Positions 51,493 to 62,751 are shown, numbered from the stretch's first letter. The stretch: 64,000 bases of DNA from an uncultured Brevibacillus sp. (GCF_947502445.1 NZ_CANMZW010000018.1:1-64000); one strand, 5' to 3'. Notes: a model not told the origin generated them from the letters alone. Numbers and translations: made by a program.

Positions 51493-52509
51493 ATGAGTGC
51501 TCAGGTTTACTTACTGACTGGATATTTGGGAAGCGGAAAAACTACACTTTTGCAAAAATTACTTGCTCATCTGCAGCAGCAGGATGACAAGGTTGTGGTC
51601 CTGATGAATGAAATGGGCGAGGAAGATATTGACGGAGAACAACTGCAAGGTTTCGGCTTTCCTGTAAAAAAATTATTGGACGGCTGCATCTGTTGCTCCA
51701 TCCAGGGAGAATTGACCGAGGGCTTAAAAGAAATTCTCCAATCGCTTGCTCCCGACCGCATCCTCATTGAAACAACTGGTGTCGCAGACCCGATTGATGT
51801 GGTCGATGCACTGACCCACCCCGAATTGTATGACCGACTGCAACTCTGCGGAATCGTAAGTGTCGTAGATGCCTCTCGCTTCCTGGAGCTCAATTCTCGT
51901 TTTGCCTCTACAAGCACTTTGGTCAAAACCATCCGTAACCAAGTCAAATACGCAGACTTGCTCTTATTAAATAAAATCGATCTGACCACACCCGAGGTTC
52001 TGCAAAAAGTGGAGCAAAAATTGAAAGAGCTAAATCCACTTGCTCCGATCCATCAGGCCGTCCAAAGCGATATGAACCTGGAGAGCCTATTATCAGTCAA
52101 ACGTCTGGTAAAATCGTACACCAATGACAGTGATTCCGAAAAAGTGGTACCTGTACAAAAAACAATTGGACGACTGTCTCCCATGGACAAGCTCAAGCAG
52201 TCGCTGGGTCTACGGACGAGCAAGCCCTCTCTTTACAATAGTATCGACAGTTTTTCCTACAAGTTCACCGGTCCGGTCCATGCTGAAAAATTTGAAGATT
52301 TTCTTTATGCATTGCCGAAAAGCGTCTATCGTGCAAAGGGGTACGTTCTTTTTCACGGAAAGCAGGAGCTTATTTCATTTCAACATACAGATAATCAGGT
52401 TCATCTGTTTCCATTTGAAAATTTTGGCCCTAAAATGGTAGCCGTCTTCATCGGCGAGGGAATGGATCAGGAAAAAATCTTGAACGATCTAAAAGATTGC
52501 TACCTGTAA
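51493..52509 (+). CDS. CobW/COG0523-family GTP-binding metallochaperone
   Basis: A 338-residue G3E GTPase. Features are Walker A GYLGSGKTTL (near residues 9-18), the metal-binding CICC motif in LLDGCICCSIQGE, Walker B-type LIETTGVADP, the base motif LLLNKIDL, and the small C-terminal CobW domain. COG0523 proteins usually supply zinc or another metal to target proteins. It is the only plus-strand gene in this stretch and separates glmU from spoVG, which are adjacent in B. subtilis. A strong ribosome site (GAGGAGGTAGG) precedes it. No Zur-like box was found upstream. Confidence 0.92.
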   Translation: MSAQVYLLTGYLGSGKTTLLQKLLAHLQQQDDKVVVLMNEMGEEDIDGEQLQGFGFPVKKLLDGCICCSIQGELTEGLKEILQSLAPDRILIETTGVADPIDVVDALTHPELYDRLQLCGIVSVVDASRFLELNSRFASTSTLVKTIRNQVKYADLLLLNKIDLTTPEVLQKVEQKLKELNPLAPIHQAVQSDMNLESLLSVKRLVKSYTNDSDSEKVVPVQKTIGRLSPMDKLKQSLGLRTSKPSLYNSIDSFSYKFTGPVHAEKFEDFLYALPKSVYRAKGYVLFHGKQELISFQHTDNQVHLFPFENFGPKMVAVFIGEGMDQEKILNDLKDCYL

Positions 52510-52520
52510 ACGGACGCCGA

Positions 52521-52556
52521 AGCACCCTGCCGGTAAGGGACAGGGTGCTTTGTTTG
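52521..52556 (+). terminator. Terminator after the CobW gene
   Basis: AGCACCCTG (52521-52529) pairs perfectly with CAGGGTGCT (52541-52549), followed by TTGTTTGG. It also lies against the spoVG stop. Confidence 0.88.
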
Positions 52557-52557
52557 G

Positions 52558-52845
52558 TTATGCACCAGCTTCAATGGTGCTTTCTTCTTCTTGACCTACG
52601 CGTTCGTACTCATTCAATACTGCCGCTTGGATTTTTTCTCGAGTAGTCGAGGAAATCGGGTGCGCGATATCACGGAATTCTCCATCCGGTGTACGCTTGC
52701 TCGGCATGGCTACAAACATGCCATTGTTCCCGTCAATGACACGGATATCATGAACCACGAATTCATGGTCGATTGTAATGGATGCAATCGCTTTCATCCT
52801 ACCATCCGTATTCACTCGGCGAAGTCTTACGTCTGTAACTTCCAT
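52558..52845 (-). CDS. spoVG: Septation regulator / RNA-binding protein SpoVG
   Basis: A 95-residue Spo[21 protein letters not shown], then [20 protein letters not shown] and [17 protein letters not shown] match the family throughout. SpoVG binds nucleic acids and affects septation and many regulons. It stands alone between two terminators, with a likely sigma-H promoter and AT-rich upstream element. Confidence 0.97.
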   Translation of the reverse strand: MEVTDVRLRRVNTDGRMKAIASITIDHEFVVHDIRVIDGNNGMFVAMPSKRTPDGEFRDIAHPISSTTREKIQAAVLNEYERVGQEEESTIEAGA

Positions 52846-52882
52846 CTAGTTCACTCCCTTTATCTATGAAACGCGTTTAGGA

Positions 52883-52965
52883 GTATTTCCACCCTCTGGG
52901 TAAATATTCCTGCTAATCTTATGCAAATTTTTATAAAATATATAAAATTATTCATATCATTGAGC
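52883..52965 (-). promoter_or_regulatory. Likely sigma-H promoter and AT-rich element of spoVG
   Basis: On the minus strand AGCAGGAATAT (52904-52914) resembles the sigma-H -35 (RWAGGANWT) and GGAAAT (about 52884-52890) its -10. Upstream lies a stretch of almost pure A and T (52921-52965). In B. subtilis spoVG uses sigma-H and has an AT-rich AbrB-binding region in this position. Confidence 0.5.
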
Positions 52966-53004
52966 ATATTTGCGAGATAACTTTGTGACTAGGGTCATAA
53001 AAAC

Positions 53005-53033
53005 ATTAGAAAACTTAGCTACGCCGATAGTAC
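53005..53033. repeat. Intergenic repeat, copy 3 (internally deleted, 29 bp)
   Basis: Begins ATTAGAAAACTTAGCT and ends CCGATAGTAC, matching the first 15 and last 10 bases of the full copies with the middle missing. It abuts the A-run of the yabJ terminator, as copy 2 abuts the rsmI terminator. Confidence 0.7.
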
Positions 53034-53071
53034 AAAAAACAGCCCAATGCTCGAGCGCGCATCAGGCTGTT
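53034..53071. terminator. Terminator after yabJ
   Basis: AACAGCC (53038-53044) pairs with GGCTGTT (53065-53071), with an inner ATGC/GCAT. A6 on its left gives T6 on the minus strand. It separates yabJ from spoVG. Confidence 0.88.
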
Positions 53072-53139
53072 TTCTATTTTCATTGCCTTTTCCACTAAAA
53101 AGCGGTCGCTCTCCATGAGCAGGCAACGAGAGAGGTTTT

Positions 53140-53526
53140 TTATGCTTCTAAATAGGCAACGATTTCAATTTCTACTTTCACGTCACGCGGCAGACGCGCA
53201 ACCTCTACAGTAGAACGAGCCGGCTTATGGTCGCCAAAATACTGACCGTACACTTCGTTCAGCTGGCCAAAATCGTTCATGTCTTTCATAAACACAGTTG
53301 CTTTTACTACATTGGACAAGCTTCCGCCTGCTTCTGCCAATACAGCTTGGATGTTAGCAAAAACTTGATGAGCCTGTGTTGCGATGTCGCCTTCTACCAA
53401 TGTACCGTCTGGACGCAGCGGGATTTGCCCGGATGCAAACAAGAATGGACCTACCTTTGCCGCTTGGCTGTAAGGACCAATTGCTGCTGGAGCCTTGTCA
53501 GTTGAAACAAAAGAGATTGCCATCAT
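53140..53526 (-). CDS. yabJ: RidA-family enamine/imine deaminase (YabJ)
   Basis: A 128-residue RidA protein that hydrolyses reactive 2-aminoacrylate-type enamines. Family features are [26 protein letters not shown], the conserved Asn and Val in [15 protein letters not shown], and the catalytic Arg in [20 protein letters not shown]. It starts 4 bp after purR, as in B. subtilis. Confidence 0.97.
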   Translation of the reverse strand: MMAISFVSTDKAPAAIGPYSQAAKVGPFLFASGQIPLRPDGTLVEGDIATQAHQVFANIQAVLAEAGGSLSNVVKATVFMKDMNDFGQLNEVYGQYFGDHKPARSTVEVARLPRDVKVEIEIVAYLEA

Positions 53527-53530
53527 TCAT

Positions 53531-54364
53531 CTACTCCCCTCTATTTTCAAAAAAGCTGCCTAGCTCAATTTCTATCTGCTTGCCCTTGATGTCCACATCC
53601 TGCAGCTTGGCAAGTGAAACATAATCATCGACCAGACGCTCAGACACATCGGCCGTAGTTTCCACCAGAACGCCACATCCAACTACCGTAGCACGGAATT
53701 CCTGCAACAGATCGATCATGCCCCGCAGCGTACCGCCTGCCTTCATGAAGTCGTCCACAATCAGGACACGCGATTGCTCAGCCAGAGCACGTCTCGCCAG
53801 TGACATGGTTTGAATCCGCTTACTGGAACCTGATACATAATTGATGCTCACAACCGACCCTTCTGTTACCTTGTTATCACGGCGCACAATCACCACTGGA
53901 ACGTTCAGGAACATGGCCGTCGCATAGGCAAGCGGAATTCCTTTCGTTTCCACGGTCATGACGACATCTACATTCTTTTCTGCATAAGCCGTCGCAAAAA
54001 TCTTGCCGATCTGTGACATCGTAGACGGGTTTCCAAGAATGTCGGACATGTACAGGTATCCACCTGGCAAAAGTCTCTCCGGGTTAGCCAGATGAACCAT
54101 CAGATCACGAATAAACTGAAGGGCCTCGTCCGTTTTGACCTGAGGAATAAACTTTACTCCCCCTGCCGCCCCCGCCACCGTCTTCAGCAAGCCTACACCT
54201 TGGACTTCAAACGCTTCCTTGATGATAGACAAGTCCTCACTAATAGATGATTTCGCCGCCCCGTATTGTTCGGCAAACAAAGTAAGAGGAGTCAGTGTGT
54301 GGGGATGAGCAAGCAAGTGCTGCGTCATGTCGACCAGACGCGCACTTCTGCGCAATTTCTTCAT
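53531..54364 (-). CDS. purR: Purine operon repressor PurR
   Basis: A 277-residue repressor with an N-terminal winged helix (RSARLVDMTQHLLAHPHTLTPLTLF) and a C-terminal phosphoribosyltransferase-like domain whose PRPP motif is VLIVDDFMKAGGT. PRPP weakens DNA binding, linking purine gene control to PRPP level. Prs, the PRPP source, is encoded 4 kb downstream. The ATG follows GGAGGAAG. Confidence 0.97.
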   Translation of the reverse strand: MKKLRRSARLVDMTQHLLAHPHTLTPLTLFAEQYGAAKSSISEDLSIIKEAFEVQGVGLLKTVAGAAGGVKFIPQVKTDEALQFIRDLMVHLANPERLLPGGYLYMSDILGNPSTMSQIGKIFATAYAEKNVDVVMTVETKGIPLAYATAMFLNVPVVIVRRDNKVTEGSVVSINYVSGSSKRIQTMSLARRALAEQSRVLIVDDFMKAGGTLRGMIDLLQEFRATVVGCGVLVETTADVSERLVDDYVSLAKLQDVDIKGKQIEIELGSFFENRGE

Positions 54365-54419
54365 GGCTCTTCCTCCAAAACCGAATATTATGGTGCTAAT
54401 GTATCATTTCCATACGGGT

Positions 54420-55298
54420 TCATGCAAGCACTTCCCCTTCACTGGCGCCTAACATTCGGACAACATACACATCTTTGACGAATCCACGCAAGGCATTATA
54501 GATGCGATGCACTTTGGCTTCCTTTTGTACAAGGGCAAATACAGTCGGTCCACTGCCTGACATCAGGACTCCATCTGCTCCAGATGCAATCATGAGCTCC
54601 TTGATTTGCCGTACCTGTGGATGCATGGATAACGTTACATTTTCGAGGACATTCCCAAGCGAATGGCACATCAGGGAGAAATCTTGTCTCTCGATGGCTT
54701 GAAGCATCAGCTTGGTTGGTGGATGGTTAGTAATCTCCTGTACACGCAAATTGCCGTATACGTCTGGAGTCGATACACCTACCGGCGGCTTGGCGAGAAT
54801 GACCCAGCACGGAGCTGGCGTCCCTAGATGCGTAATTCTCTCTCCACGCCCTTTTGCTAGCGCTGTGCCGCCATAAACGCAGAATGGCACATCAGAGCCG
54901 ATCTCTGCACCTAATACAGCCAGTTCGTCTATCGTCAGGCCGAGATCCCACAATTGATTCAATCCGCGCAACGTGGCAGCAGCATCACTGCTTCCACCTG
55001 CCAAACCGGCGGCGACGGGTATTTGTTTGTCAATATACATGTGTACGCCCTGGCGCACCTGATAGCGTTCTTTCATAAGGACTGCCGCTTTATACGCATG
55101 GTTGCGAATATCATCTGGTACGAAGCTGGCAGAACAGTCCAGCGTAATCTCACCATCTTCGCGTAGGGTTAGATCTACACGATCAGCCAAGTCTACGGTA
55201 GTCATCACCATTTCCACTTCGTGATAACCGTCCGGCCGTTTGGCAAGCACGTCAAGAGTCAAGTTGATTTTGGCCGGAGCTTTGACCGAGATACGCAC
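54420..55298 (-). CDS. ispE: 4-diphosphocytidyl-2-C-methyl-D-erythritol kinase
   Basis: GHMP kinase of the MEP isoprenoid pathway. Features are [11 protein letters not shown] at the start, the ATP loop [21 protein letters not shown], and the C-terminal [11 protein letters not shown]. The frame extends upstream, but the GTG at 55298 ([11 protein letters not shown]) follows AGAGGTG and gives the normal start of the family; 292 residues. Confidence 0.96.
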   Translation of the reverse strand: MRISVKAPAKINLTLDVLAKRPDGYHEVEMVMTTVDLADRVDLTLREDGEITLDCSASFVPDDIRNHAYKAAVLMKERYQVRQGVHMYIDKQIPVAAGLAGGSSDAAATLRGLNQLWDLGLTIDELAVLGAEIGSDVPFCVYGGTALAKGRGERITHLGTPAPCWVILAKPPVGVSTPDVYGNLRVQEITNHPPTKLMLQAIERQDFSLMCHSLGNVLENVTLSMHPQVRQIKELMIASGADGVLMSGSGPTVFALVQKEAKVHRIYNALRGFVKDVYVVRMLGASEGEVLA

Positions 55299-55597
55299 GT
55301 TGTTCACCTCTGCCCACTTTCTCAATTTCCTAGTTCCCTATTGTAGCATAGGGATTCTCTTCCATGCCACTTGATCAACCAAAAAGAATATGTTGGCTAT
55401 GATAAGGCGAAAGATTCGAAAAAGCGGCACTAGCGTAGCATGCTTTTGGCCCTCGTCATCCCATCCCGGGCACGCTATGTATCAAACAAAAAGACCAGGG
55501 AATCCCCTGGCCTTGTCAACGAGTTTGTATGGTATGCGAAAAGCGCCTCGACCCTCTGGCGAAACCTATAGCTGCGACTGCTCGGACAATCAGCCCG
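55299..55597. other. Gap between sspF and ispE
   Basis: About 300 bp without a gene. It holds the sspF terminator (55484-55514) and an inverted repeat TAGCGT/ACGCTA (arms near 55433 and 55474), resembling an AT-poor hairpin spacer. No ispE promoter could be identified with confidence. Confidence 0.5.
55484..55514 (-). terminator. Terminator after sspF
   Basis: AAGACCAGGG (55491-55500) pairs with CCCTGGCCTT (55505-55514) apart from one mismatch, with loop AATC; the left flank gives TTTTTGTTT on the minus strand. Confidence 0.78.
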
Positions 55598-55780
55598 TTA
55601 TAGCTTTTTGGCAGCTAGCGCTTCCTGAGCCATCTGCACAGCCCGTTTTACCATGTTGCCAGCGTCACGCGTCGTGATGGCACCCCAGCCCTCGGCTTTC
55701 ACCTTATCGTAAAACCCAAGCTCCTTGGCTAGCTCCATTTTGAACTCCTCTGACATCATGCTGCCTCGTCTGCGACCCAT
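55598..55780 (-). CDS. sspF: Small acid-soluble spore protein, alpha/beta type (SspF)
   Basis: A 60-residue DNA-binding spore protein. [20 protein letters not shown] and [28 protein letters not shown] carry the alpha/beta SASP features, including the EGWG turn. It coats and protects spore DNA. The ATG at 55780 has the ribosome site GGGAGG; the longer frame is not real. Order veg-sspF-ispE matches B. subtilis. Confidence 0.94.
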   Translation of the reverse strand: MGRRRGSMMSEEFKMELAKELGFYDKVKAEGWGAITTRDAGNMVKRAVQMAQEALAAKKL

Positions 55781-55863
55781 GATAGCCTCCCTTCTCGTTG
55801 ACAAGTTTAGTTTGTCCCACAGAGGCTTTTTCACAGGCAGAATATTATCTGCTTCTACTCCGA

Positions 55864-55898
55864 AAAATAAAACAGTAGAACCCAAAGGGCTCTACTGT
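55864..55898 (-). terminator. Terminator overlapping the veg stop codon
   Basis: ACAGTAGAACCC (55872-55883) pairs with GGGCTCTACTGT (55887-55898), 12 bp with one G-U, loop AAA; the left flank gives TTTTATTTTT on the minus strand. The stem includes the last codons of veg. Confidence 0.92.
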
Positions 55899-56164
55899 TG
55901 TACAAATGTAATGCGGATGTGCTCGTTCTCCCGGCACACCGTCAACTCTACTGTTTCCGTCAAGATGTCAGCATAGCTGTAAGAGACCCGCTCAAAGAGT
56001 TGATCATCATCAAGCTTTACCACAAACACAGATGGGTATGTTTCCTCGAGGATGCCACTTCGTTCGACAGTTTTTCGGCGGCCACCGTTAGCTTTCAACA
56101 GGATGCGCTCACCAATGTGCCCGTCTAAACTGCGTTTAATGTCAAGTAACGCGTTTCTTGCCAT
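55892..56164 (-). CDS. veg: Veg protein (biofilm-related)
   Basis: A 90-residue Veg: [20 protein letters not shown], then [28 protein letters not shown] matches the family. In B. subtilis Veg promotes biofilm gene expression and is made at a very high level. The ATG at 56164 follows GAGGTGG; a GTG four codons upstream is the longer alternative. Two strong promoters precede it. Confidence 0.95.
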   Translation of the reverse strand: MARNALLDIKRSLDGHIGERILLKANGGRRKTVERSGILEETYPSVFVVKLDDDQLFERVSYSYADILTETVELTVCRENEHIRITFVQQ

Positions 56165-56189
56165 TGTTCCATCCACCTCGCTTAAATCT

Positions 56190-56218
56190 ATTATAACAGC
56201 ACATACTTATTTTGTCAA
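56190..56218 (-). promoter_or_regulatory. Proximal sigma-A promoter of veg
   Basis: Minus strand TTGACA (56213-56218), exactly 17 nt, TATAAT (56190-56195): perfect consensus in hexamers and spacing, 26 bp before the start codon. Confidence 0.92.
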
Positions 56219-56229
56219 AGAAATAAAAA

Positions 56230-56259
56230 ATTATAGCAATCCAGCCGATATTTTGTCAA
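56230..56259 (-). promoter_or_regulatory. Distal sigma-A promoter of veg
   Basis: Minus strand TTGACA (56254-56259), 18 nt, TATAAT (56230-56235): a second full-consensus promoter 40 bp upstream of the first. Further upstream lies the direct repeat TTAGTGAC, twice within 22 bp (about 56293-56314). Confidence 0.88.
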
Positions 56260-56324
56260 CGGGGTTTTTTTCATGAAATACGTAGATTTTTGTCACTAAT
56301 ATCGTCACTAAATGCTGAATACAT

Positions 56325-56366
56325 AAAAAAACCCCATTTTTGGCGTAATTAGCCCAAAAACAGGGA
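56325..56366 (-). terminator. Terminator after ksgA
   Basis: CCCC-ATTTTTGGC and GCCCAAAAA-CAGGG form a long hairpin with loop GTAATTA, with A7 on its left giving T7 on the minus strand. It separates ksgA from the veg promoters. Confidence 0.88.
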
Positions 56367-56376
56367 GGCATTTTCA

Positions 56377-57276
<900 letters not shown>

Positions 57277-57828
57277 TTACTCCCTCTCTTTGTTAATGGC
57301 TCTCATAGCCGCTTCAAATTCTTCTCGATTTATCTGGAAAGCGTTTAGTCGCTGCAGCATCTGCTTCGCATTCGCGTATCCGATGCCAAGTGCCTCTCCC
57401 AGCTTTATACGGCGCTCCTTGGAGTCTGGACCTGACGTCAGTCCGTTTTCGAGCATATCGTCTGCCGTAATCTCTCCTGCCGTTTCTGCCATCTCTGTAC
57501 GCACTTCTGACAGTGCACGAATGATTACTTCGTCAGAGGCGTTCTCGACCCCGATATCGCCTTTTTTGGTGCCGTCCTCCTGTGTAATAAAGGCATGCTT
57601 GCAGCCAGGCACCTGACGGCTAATAATTTTGCGTATGCGCTCCCCCTGATAATCAGGGTCCGTAAAAATGATAACACCGCGCTTTTGCTGCGCGAGCCTG
57701 ATTTTCTCAATCGTTCTTGTATGGATGGCAGAGCCGCCCGTTTCAATCGTATCCGCTTTGACCGCCCTCTTGATTGCAGCGGTATCGTCTCTTCCCTCTA
57801 CCACGATGACCTCTTTGATCTTCATCAT
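57277..57828 (-). CDS. rnmV: Ribonuclease M5
   Basis: Toprim nuclease that matures 5S rRNA. The Toprim motifs are KEVIVVEGRDDTAAIKRAV (Glu) and GVIIFTDPDYQGERIRK (Asp-x-Asp), followed by the C-terminal 5S-binding region. The start may be either of two adjacent ATGs (57828, 57825). It is followed by ksgA. Confidence 0.96.
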   Translation of the reverse strand: MMKIKEVIVVEGRDDTAAIKRAVKADTIETGGSAIHTRTIEKIRLAQQKRGVIIFTDPDYQGERIRKIISRQVPGCKHAFITQEDGTKKGDIGVENASDEVIIRALSEVRTEMAETAGEITADDMLENGLTSGPDSKERRIKLGEALGIGYANAKQMLQRLNAFQINREEFEAAMRAINKERE

Positions 57829-57884
57829 GTGCTCCCACTTTCGTACAAAAATGCGTATGGTACTAGTGTGCCAAAAAAACCAAG

Positions 57885-57919
57885 CCCAAAGCCCAAAAAG
57901 GGTGAAACGTTTTTGGGCT
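57885..57919 (-). terminator. Second hairpin between yabE and rnmV
   Basis: AGCCCAAAAA (57890-57899) and TTTTTGGGCT (57910-57919) pair perfectly over 10 bp; the minus-strand tail is TTGGGCTTGGTTTTTTT. With the hairpin at 57972-57993 it makes two terminators in tandem after yabE. Confidence 0.6.
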
Positions 57920-57960
57920 CTGGACCGTCTTACTAGTATTCAGCTTATCATGACTGGCTA

Positions 57961-57993
57961 AAAAACGGAAAGACAGGAGCAATCGCTCCTGTC
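57961..57993 (-). terminator. Terminator directly after yabE
   Basis: GACAGGAGC (57972-57980) and GCTCCTGTC (57985-57993) form a perfect 9-bp stem with loop AATC, next to the yabE stop; the left flank gives TTTCCGTTTTT on the minus strand. Confidence 0.88.
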
Positions 57994-59088
57994 CTACGGC
58001 TTCTGCGGACCTATAATGTAAACGGTTTTGTTGCGCTTGCGGCCAAATTGGACCGCCTCCGGTTCTGTGCCAACAAATACGTCAATTTTACCACCACGCA
58101 TAGCGCCACCCGTATCTTCTGCTCGACGATACCCTACTCCGTCAATGTAGACCCACCATCCATATGGAATGACCTTGGGATCTACAGCAATCGTATGACC
58201 TGCCTTAGCTTTTACCCCTGTCGCCGTTCGACCATAGCCCGGCGAGCTAGGATGTTTGCCTCCACCCGATGGTGAATAAGCAGTTAGAGTAACTCCGGTC
58301 AGTACTTTTTTCGGCCTAAACACTTTTCCACCACGAGAAACCATACCTGCTGAAGCGACCAAGACCCGTTGTGATTTATCATCCGTTTGGAGTGCTGGGA
58401 CTGCAGTTCCGACAGCGATCACATGATCCTTCTTTGGTGCAAGTACGTCTCTTGAAACCAGTTCACGGGAGACCTCCTTCCCATCTTCCATGACCAGCTT
58501 GTAGTGTGCAATTGCCTTACCTTCTTGCCCGCTTTGTAACACACGGGACTTGCCCTTTTCTAAAGAGGGATCGTTCTTGCGTATTTCCTGGAACGTAACT
58601 TTCTCCTCCACATCGACCGTCTGCTCGACAACGCGTTTGACGCTGATCGCAGAATCTTTGGTCAACGATGCGGTCAAAGCCGGTTCTACCCGGTCCTTTT
58701 CACCCAATGCTATGCCGCCGTCCTTCAACGCACCAGCTACATCGCGATTGAGTGTTTGAATCACTTTTGTCTGCCCGTCAACCTGGACTGGTATCGACCA
58801 GGTTGTATGTAAGGTAATTATTGCTCCGTCTGATAGCTTCGTCTGAGGTGTCGGTTGAAGGGAATCCTTTTCCGTTACCGTAATGCTTCGCTCGGTTAAG
58901 AACTGCTCGACGGTCTTTGCTTTGGTAGCTACCGTCTTACTTTCTCCGTCCAACGAAAAAGTGACCTGTTTTGGCTGGGTAGCCTGGGCAGAGAAATAGC
59001 CAATCATGGGAACCAGCAAAAGAGCAAGGCAGCCAAAAACGACAAGCCCCCGATTCTTATACCTTTCCCAAATTGCGCGTAACTCCAT
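57994..59088 (-). CDS. yabE: Cell-wall-active protein with DUF348, G5 and 3D domains (YabE)
   Basis: A 364-residue exported wall protein related to resuscitation-promoting factors. One N-terminal membrane segment (RGLVVFGCLALLLVPMIGYF) is followed by two DUF348 repeats, a G5 domain (VEEKVTFQEIRKNDPSLEKGKSRV core) and a C-terminal 3D domain with the Asp triad in VDPKVIPYG, EDTGGAMRGGKIDVFV. It is probably a lytic transglycosylase. The ATG at 59088 follows AAAGGAG; an ATG three codons earlier is not preferred. Its own sigma-A promoter is upstream. Confidence 0.93.
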   Translation of the reverse strand: MELRAIWERYKNRGLVVFGCLALLLVPMIGYFSAQATQPKQVTFSLDGESKTVATKAKTVEQFLTERSITVTEKDSLQPTPQTKLSDGAIITLHTTWSIPVQVDGQTKVIQTLNRDVAGALKDGGIALGEKDRVEPALTASLTKDSAISVKRVVEQTVDVEEKVTFQEIRKNDPSLEKGKSRVLQSGQEGKAIAHYKLVMEDGKEVSRELVSRDVLAPKKDHVIAVGTAVPALQTDDKSQRVLVASAGMVSRGGKVFRPKKVLTGVTLTAYSPSGGGKHPSSPGYGRTATGVKAKAGHTIAVDPKVIPYGWWVYIDGVGYRRAEDTGGAMRGGKIDVFVGTEPEAVQFGRKRNKTVYIIGPQKP

Positions 59089-59204
59089 TTCCCACACTCC
59101 TTTTCCTAGAAAAGCGCGTTGGCTTTTCCTGTCTAGCCAGGTAAGGGTCGATGTAATTGCACTAATATTCTGGAAGTGGCCGGTACTAATTAAGGTCGGA
59201 TTTG

Positions 59205-59233
59205 ATTGTATGTTATCTTCCCGGCTTTGTCAA
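59205..59233 (-). promoter_or_regulatory. Sigma-A promoter of yabE
   Basis: Minus strand TTGACA (59228-59233), 17 nt, TACAAT (59205-59210). It would give a leader of about 110 nt in which I see no recognised riboswitch. Confidence 0.8.
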
Positions 59234-59391
59234 ATTTCCCCTACCTTGGCCGAAGCGATAATGGAACCAGACTAGCAAAAAACCAATGGCGAATGGTAGC
59301 AGGTTCCTGTCGAGAGCACGTGTCGGATGGACAATAATCGTTCGACACATTGTTCATGGTATGCGTCGATAAAAAGGAGTAGAACAACGAC
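59234..59391. other. Upstream half of the tatD-yabE gap
   Basis: About 160 bp without a gene between the tatD terminator and the yabE promoter. It holds an inverted repeat GTGTCG/CGACAC (about 59320-59348); its right arm contains a perfect reverse 0A-type box TTCGACA (59341-59347). Confidence 0.45.
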
Positions 59392-59431
59392 AAAAAAGCG
59401 GGAAATCCACGACAGCCGTGATTTCCCGCTT
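59392..59431. terminator. Terminator after tatD
   Basis: AAGCGGGAAAT and ATTTCCCGCTT pair perfectly, with an inner CACG/CGTG stem. A6 on the left gives the minus-strand T-tract; the right side is also T-rich. Confidence 0.93.
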
Positions 59432-59435
59432 TTAC

Positions 59436-60206
59436 TTATTTGCTTAATCGAAACAAACGCTTGGCATTGTCAGTAGTAATTTGCGCCATTTCCTCATAAG
59501 ACAAGCCACGAATGTTCGCCATCTCCTCGCAGACATAGCGGACGTAGCCACTCTCATTTCGCTTGCCACGGAACGGATGCGGCGTGAGATATGGGCAATC
59601 CGTTTCTATCAACAGCTTGTTCAGTGGTACTTTAGCCGCAACTTCTTTTGGCTGCTTGGCATTTTTGAAAGTAAGTGGTCCCCCGAACGAAATGTAGAAA
59701 TTCATATCGAGAGCGAGCTTGGCTGTTTCCCAGCTACCCGAGAAGCAGTGCATGATCCCGCCCACATCGGCTGCCTTCTCTTCTTTCAAAATGGTCAAAA
59801 CGTCCTGATGGGCATCCCGGTTGTGAATAATGATCGGCATATCGAGCTTGCGCGCAAGACGAATCTGCTTGCGAAACACCTCTGCCTGAACATCCTTCGG
59901 CGACGTATCCCAGTAGTAATCAAGACCCATCTCACCCAAACCTACGACTTTTGGATGACGACTCAGCTCCTCGATCCACTCCAGATGCTCATCGGTCATG
60001 TCCTTGGCGTCTTGCGGGTGCCAGCCGATGACTGCATGTATAAAATCATGGGCTTCTGCCAGCTCTATGCAGGTCGGGATCGTCTCTGCATTAAAACCGA
60101 TGTTTACTATCGTACTGACGCCATTTTCTCGCGCGCGGGCGATAACTTCTTCCCGATCCTCGTCAAATTCCTTTGCATTCAAATGCGCGTGCGTTTCAAA
60201 TAACAC
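59436..60206 (-). CDS. tatD: TatD-family metal-dependent deoxyribonuclease
   Basis: A 256-residue TIM-barrel hydrolase. Metal ligands lie in ETHAHLN, GLGEMGLDYYW, IIHNRDAHQD, MHCFSGS and LIETDCPYLTP. TatD proteins act as 3'-5' DNA or RNA exonucleases. It starts at GTG (60206) behind AAGGAAGG, 28 bp after metS, as with B. subtilis metS-yabD. Confidence 0.96.
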   Translation of the reverse strand: MLFETHAHLNAKEFDEDREEVIARARENGVSTIVNIGFNAETIPTCIELAEAHDFIHAVIGWHPQDAKDMTDEHLEWIEELSRHPKVVGLGEMGLDYYWDTSPKDVQAEVFRKQIRLARKLDMPIIIHNRDAHQDVLTILKEEKAADVGGIMHCFSGSWETAKLALDMNFYISFGGPLTFKNAKQPKEVAAKVPLNKLLIETDCPYLTPHPFRGKRNESGYVRYVCEEMANIRGLSYEEMAQITTDNAKRLFRLSK

Positions 60207-60233
60207 AGCTGGTCCTTCCTTTCCTGCCCCTTG

Positions 60234-62291
<2,058 letters not shown>

Positions 62292-62292
62292 T

Positions 62293-62580
62293 TAAAAAAA
62301 GGAAAAGCCCACCCCAAAAAATTGGGGCGAGCTCTATCTCGCGGTACCACCCAAAAGCTCCATTCCCTCACGGAAAATGGACTTGGTGAGTCAAAAATGA
62401 CTCGACCCGTAACGTGGGCATACGTTGTAGACTACTGCGAACAGTAACAACCGTCGCTCGTTCATCTACAAGACTCAGGGTCCATGTTCAGCTTGCTCGC
62501 TTATACCGGCTTTCAGCTAACCCGGCTCTCTGGAATAAGGAGTATCCGCTTACTCTTCCCATCATGGTCGTTTGGTATAG
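62293..62580 (-). promoter_or_regulatory. Met-specific T-box riboswitch of metS
   Basis: Read on the minus strand, the T-box sequence GGGTGGTACCGCG (62340-62352 region) is canonical, followed by a terminator hairpin GCCCCAA/TTGGGGTGGGC and a T-rich run (about 62293-62330). In Stem I, the AGAGAGCCGGG and GAAAGCCGG elements and the specifier ATG in GAACATGGACC (plus positions 62483-62485) identify methionine. Uncharged tRNA-Met should favour the antiterminator and transcription of metS. Confidence 0.93.
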
Positions 62581-62600
62581 AAATACCTCAATTACCCTCT

Positions 62601-62628
62601 ATTGTACACGACCGCTATGTTTTGTAAA
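62601..62628 (-). promoter_or_regulatory. Predicted sigma-A promoter of metS
   Basis: Minus strand TTTACA (62623-62628), 16 nt, TACAAT (62601-62606), located just upstream of the T-box leader. Confidence 0.65.
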
Positions 62629-62670
62629 CATCCTCCTTGCGCCTTTTTACGGATAAGGAAAAATTGCGTA

Positions 62671-62751
62671 TTCGACAAATAATGATGACAAAAAAAGGGC
62701 GGAACGAGAAAATAAGGTTTATTTGTCGAATCAAATCTATAATATTCGACA
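62671..62751. promoter_or_regulatory. Cluster of three perfect Spo0A boxes between metS and abrB
   Basis: Three exact TGTCGAA sequences within 81 bp: minus strand at 62671-62677 and 62745-62751, plus strand at 62724-62730. The surrounding region (62600-62890) is AT-rich and has no gene. They could serve abrB, metS or both. Confidence 0.65.

Noticed and set aside
55420-55480. Fourth copy of the intergenic repeat after the sspF terminator
   Set aside because: The position behind a terminator is similar and it has inverted arms, but the sequence shares neither end of the repeat.
59098-59230. Possible c-di-AMP (ydaO) riboswitch before yabE
   Set aside because: Such riboswitches precede some wall-hydrolase genes, but the conserved core sequences could not be found in this leader.
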